From Oribacterium sp. KHPX15 (GTDB lineage Bacteria > Bacillota > Clostridia > Lachnospirales > Lachnospiraceae), in assembly GCF_900107835.1 (NCBI RefSeq), contig NZ_FNRG01000002.1, positions 124,001 through 188,000 on the forward strand: a stretch of 64,000 nt of DNA, in the 5' to 3' direction. A program made the translations under genes and the position numbers. This document shows, piece by piece, positions 61,861-64,000 of the stretch (position 1 is the stretch's first letter; the number at the start of each line of letters is the position of its first letter). The notes below the pieces were generated by a model. It did not search any database. It was not told the DNA's origin and saw only the letters and a list, made by a program, of their open reading frames with translations.

Positions 61861-61891
61861 TTGACTTTTACACTTAAACGCGTTAAAGTGT
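61861..61891. promoter_or_regulatory. tyrA promoter with overlapping palindrome
   Basis: TTGACT (61861-61866), a 17-base spacer and TAAAGT (61884-61889). A 22-bp near-perfect palindrome, with ten of eleven base pairs matching and centred on CGCG (61870-61891), covers the spacer and -10, the usual position for a repressor site. Confidence 0.6.
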
Positions 61892-61931
61892 GTAAGTGCC
61901 AAAATATTATTATGAGAAGGGGAAGATGATT

Positions 61932-63023
61932 ATGAAAACAGCAGCATTTATAGGATTTGGCCTCATCGGAGGTTCAATAGCAAAGGGACTCAAGAAAAAG
62001 GATCCAACCATGCGTATCATGGCTTACGCAAGAAATAAGTCCAATCTTGAGGTGGCGCAGGAGGAAGGTATCGTAAATGTGGTACTGGATGCTCCTGACA
62101 GCGAGAGACTTTCCGAGGCTGACATAGTATTTCTTTGTGCACCGGTGGAAACCAACATTTCTTACATGGAGAACATCGGCAAACTTCTGAAGGACGGTGC
62201 GGTTCTTACAGATGTCGGTTCAACCAAAACCGCAGTATGCAATAAAGCTCTTGAGCTTGGACTTCAGGACAAGTTCATCGGCGGACATCCCATGGCAGGA
62301 TCTGAACAAACCGGCTATAAAGCTGCTACAGATTATCTTTTCTCCAATGCTTACTATATCATCACACCGGTATCAGACCAGAACCCGAGACTTGTGGATA
62401 CATTGAGAGAGGTGGCAACATCTCTCGGAGCCATCCCCATCATAGTTCCTGCGGACCGTCATGACAGGGCAGTGGCTGCGGTTTCACACCTTCCGCACAT
62501 CATTGCAAGCTCGCTGGTAAATATCGTAAAGGATTCAGACGATGAATCACATCTTATGAAGACCATCGCAGCCGGCGGTTTCAGAGACATTACCCGTATC
62601 GCAAGCTCAAGCCCTGAGATGTGGGAGCAGATCTGTGATACAAACTCTGTGCCCCTTGTGACACTTCTGGACAGCTACATTGAGTCTCTGCAGGATATTT
62701 CAACTTCCCTCAAAAAGGAGGTTTCCGACAAGAAGATCCTTCATATGTTTGAGAGTTCCCGTGCCTACAGAAATTCCATTGACTCAAAGAATAAGGGAGC
62801 CCTTACACCGGATTACAGCTTCTCGGTTGATATTGCGGATGAGGTAGGTGCCATCTCCACTATATCCGTTATCCTTGCATCCAAGGGTATCTCCATCAAG
62901 AACATCGGCATCAACAATGCCCGTGACCATGGTGAAGGCGCCCTCCGCATTTCCTTCTACGAGGAAGAGGCAAAGGAAAAGGCCCTCACAACACTTAAGA
63001 GATACATGTATGACATAAGATAA
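61932..63023 (+). CDS. tyrA: Prephenate dehydrogenase with C-terminal ACT domain
   Basis: 363 residues from ATG 61932 (AGGGGAAG correctly spaced; ATG 61926 and 61896 are in frame but poorer). NAD-binding FIGFGLIGGSIAKGL at the start, then the prephenate dehydrogenase core with GGHPMAGSEQTGYKAA and DRHDRAVAAVSHLPHI. The last 75 residues are an ACT domain (DEVGAISTISVILASKGISI) expected to bind tyrosine or another amino acid for feedback control. It converts prephenate to 4-hydroxyphenylpyruvate. It is monocistronic between a palindromic operator-like site and a strong terminator. Confidence 0.93.
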   Translation: MKTAAFIGFGLIGGSIAKGLKKKDPTMRIMAYARNKSNLEVAQEEGIVNVVLDAPDSERLSEADIVFLCAPVETNISYMENIGKLLKDGAVLTDVGSTKTAVCNKALELGLQDKFIGGHPMAGSEQTGYKAATDYLFSNAYYIITPVSDQNPRLVDTLREVATSLGAIPIIVPADRHDRAVAAVSHLPHIIASSLVNIVKDSDDESHLMKTIAAGGFRDITRIASSSPEMWEQICDTNSVPLVTLLDSYIESLQDISTSLKKEVSDKKILHMFESSRAYRNSIDSKNKGALTPDYSFSVDIADEVGAISTISVILASKGISIKNIGINNARDHGEGALRISFYEEEAKEKALTTLKRYMYDIR

Positions 63024-63043
63024 TAAGATCTTATCACGACCAG

Positions 63044-63085
63044 TAGGGACGGTTCTCTTCGGAGAGAACCGTCCCTATTGTATTG
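63044..63085 (+). terminator. Terminator after tyrA
   Basis: A 15-bp stem TAGGGACGGTTCTCT / AGAGAACCGTCCCTA closed by a TCGG loop (63044-63077), followed by TTGTATTGG. Confidence 0.8.
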
Positions 63086-63201
63086 GTTTCCTGTTTAGGA
63101 AAAGCTTTCAAGTATAGAAAAAAACACCGGGATTATTTTTATTTTTTGCATCATGCTTTTTATTTTCTCTTTAGAATCTTTATACATATTTTCCTATTTT
63201 C

Positions 63202-63230
63202 TTGTATTATGACTTCTTTTTTAGTAAAAT
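63202..63230 (+). promoter_or_regulatory. Promoter of the EF-G-like gene
   Basis: TTGTAT (63202-63207), a 17-base spacer and TAAAAT (63225-63230); start predicted near 63237. Confidence 0.5.
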
Positions 63231-63239
63231 ATCTACATA

Positions 63240-63347
63240 TCACATACTTCGTATGCATACAGCGGATCCGGGTAACGTGAAAACGGATCGCAGCGCCTGA
63301 TCACTTGCCTAAGGCAAAATAAATAAGTGACCGGCGTTTGAGAAGAC
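63240..63347 (+). promoter_or_regulatory. Structured 5' leader of the EF-G-like gene
   Basis: The leader of about 125 bases folds into CATAC/GTATG (about 63245-63257), then GCG.ATCCG/CGGATCGC (about 63262-63293), then CGCC..TCACTT/AAGTGA..GGCG (about 63294-63338), the last capped by GCCT/AGGC. No riboswitch class is recognised and no T-tract follows. The GAGG site sits just after the last stem. Confidence 0.45.
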
Positions 63348-63361
63348 AGGAGGTAAGACTT

Positions 63362-64000
63362 ATGAAGGTATATGACACCGGCAACATACGTAATGTTGTT
63401 CTCTTGGGACATGGCGGCGCAGGAAAGACAACTGTAGCCGAGGCGCTTGCTTACGTAACCGGCACAACAAGCCGTATGGGCAGCATCCCTGAGGGCAACA
63501 CAGTTTCAGATTTTGACAAAGAGGAAATAAAGAGAAAGTTTTCAATCTCCACATCAACAATCCCTGTAGAATACAAGGGCGAGAGCGGAGATTTAAAGAT
63601 CAATATACTCGACACTCCGGGCTACTTCGATTTCGTGGGCGAAGTAGAGGAGGCTATCTCCGTTGCCGACGCAGCTATCATTGTTGTCAACTGCAAGGCC
63701 GGTATCGAACCGGGCACTGTAAAGGCATGGGATATATGCGAGAAGTTCCGCATTCCACGTCTTTTCTTCGTAACCAACATGGACGATGATCATGCATCAT
63801 TCCGTCAGCTGGTTCTCGATCTTGAGAAACGTTTCGGCAGATCTGTCGCACCTTTCCAGATTCCAATCAGAGAAAATGAAAAATTCGTAGGTTTCGTTAA
63901 CGTAGTTAAGATGGAAGGACGTAAGTTCACCAAGCTTAACCAGTATGAAGCTGCAGAGATTCCTGACTATGTTCAGAAGAACCTCGGTATCGCAAGAAAT
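63362..64000 (+). CDS. Elongation factor G-like GTPase (N-terminal part)
   Basis: 213 codons, open to the window edge. ACAGGAGG precedes the ATG. The G1 motif GHGGAGKTT (residues 17-25), the G3 motif DTPGYFDF near 80 and the G4 motif TNMDDDH near 139 (TNMD in place of the usual NKxD) match the divergent EF-G family of Firmicutes rather than canonical fusA. Switch I (SIPEGNTVSDFDKEEIKR) is altered relative to EF-G. It probably acts on the ribosome in recycling or stress rather than being the main translocase. It is truncated only by the window end. Confidence 0.8.
   Translation, partial: MKVYDTGNIRNVVLLGHGGAGKTTVAEALAYVTGTTSRMGSIPEGNTVSDFDKEEIKRKFSISTSTIPVEYKGESGDLKINILDTPGYFDFVGEVEEAISVADAAIIVVNCKAGIEPGTVKAWDICEKFRIPRLFFVTNMDDDHASFRQLVLDLEKRFGRSVAPFQIPIRENEKFVGFVNVVKMEGRKFTKLNQYEAAEIPDYVQKNLGIARN

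Overview
The window looks like a chromosomal segment of a low-to-mid GC Gram-positive anaerobe of the Clostridia, most likely a member of the Lachnospiraceae (Butyrivibrio/Pseudobutyrivibrio-like). I infer this from strong AGGAGG-type ribosome binding sites, a T-box leader before thrS, a PolC-type replicase, the Firmicutes order pyrH-frr-uppS-cdsA-dxr-rseP-ispG-polC, and many tightly packed genes with ATGA overlaps. No database search was possible, so the taxon is an inference.

Region by region. 1-2760 is AT-rich accessory DNA: a secreted protein with cell-wall-binding-like repeats, a TPR/MORN lipoprotein, a startless ORF remnant and the 3' two thirds of a tRNA-Trp gene. 2761-8208 holds metabolic genes: an SDR dehydrogenase, a MalY/PatB C-S lyase behind an attenuator-like leader, a VanX-type dipeptidase and a secreted FMN/FAD flavoprotein reductase on the minus strand. 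8209-10031 contains two conserved-loop hairpins, a 40-bp tandem repeat with palindromic cores, a truncated DMT transporter, an orphan hicB and a complete hicAB toxin-antitoxin pair.

10378-17380 is a complete type II-A CRISPR-Cas system. A divergently transcribed tracrRNA precedes cas9, cas1, cas2 and csn2, which overlap head to tail. The leader ends in ATTTGAG, and the array has ten 36-bp repeats and nine spacers before a terminator. The repeat/anti-repeat duplex can be drawn base by base, the Cas9 and Cas1 catalytic residues are present, and the spacer-distal end carries the decayed repeat.

17435-28267 holds housekeeping and information-processing genes (MBL hydrolase, ABC-F protein, PIN-like protein with a long disordered tail, SDR, RluC-like pseudouridine synthase, ComM-like ATPase, DprA), with tRNA-Ser(GGA), tRNA-Leu(AAG) and a candidate small RNA. 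28278-34710 is T-box-thrS, topA, rpsB, tsf. 34897-44092 contains acyP, truA, two L,D-transpeptidase-fold proteins, dus, a FliB-like protein, a lipoprotein, a MATE exporter and a DUF1846 protein. 44500-50300 is a complete oligopeptide ABC importer (oppBCDF-A). 50503-61838 is the translation/envelope/isoprenoid/replication operon pyrH to polC. The window ends with tyrA behind a palindromic operator-like site and the 5' part of an EF-G-like GTPase.

The most notable systems are the CRISPR-Cas9 locus with its readable tracrRNA, and several structured non-coding segments that I cannot assign to a known family: twin loops at 8425-8500, a three-way junction at 52574-52675, a small transcript at 20628-20700, a polC leader ORF at 57170-57274 and a leader at 63240-63361.
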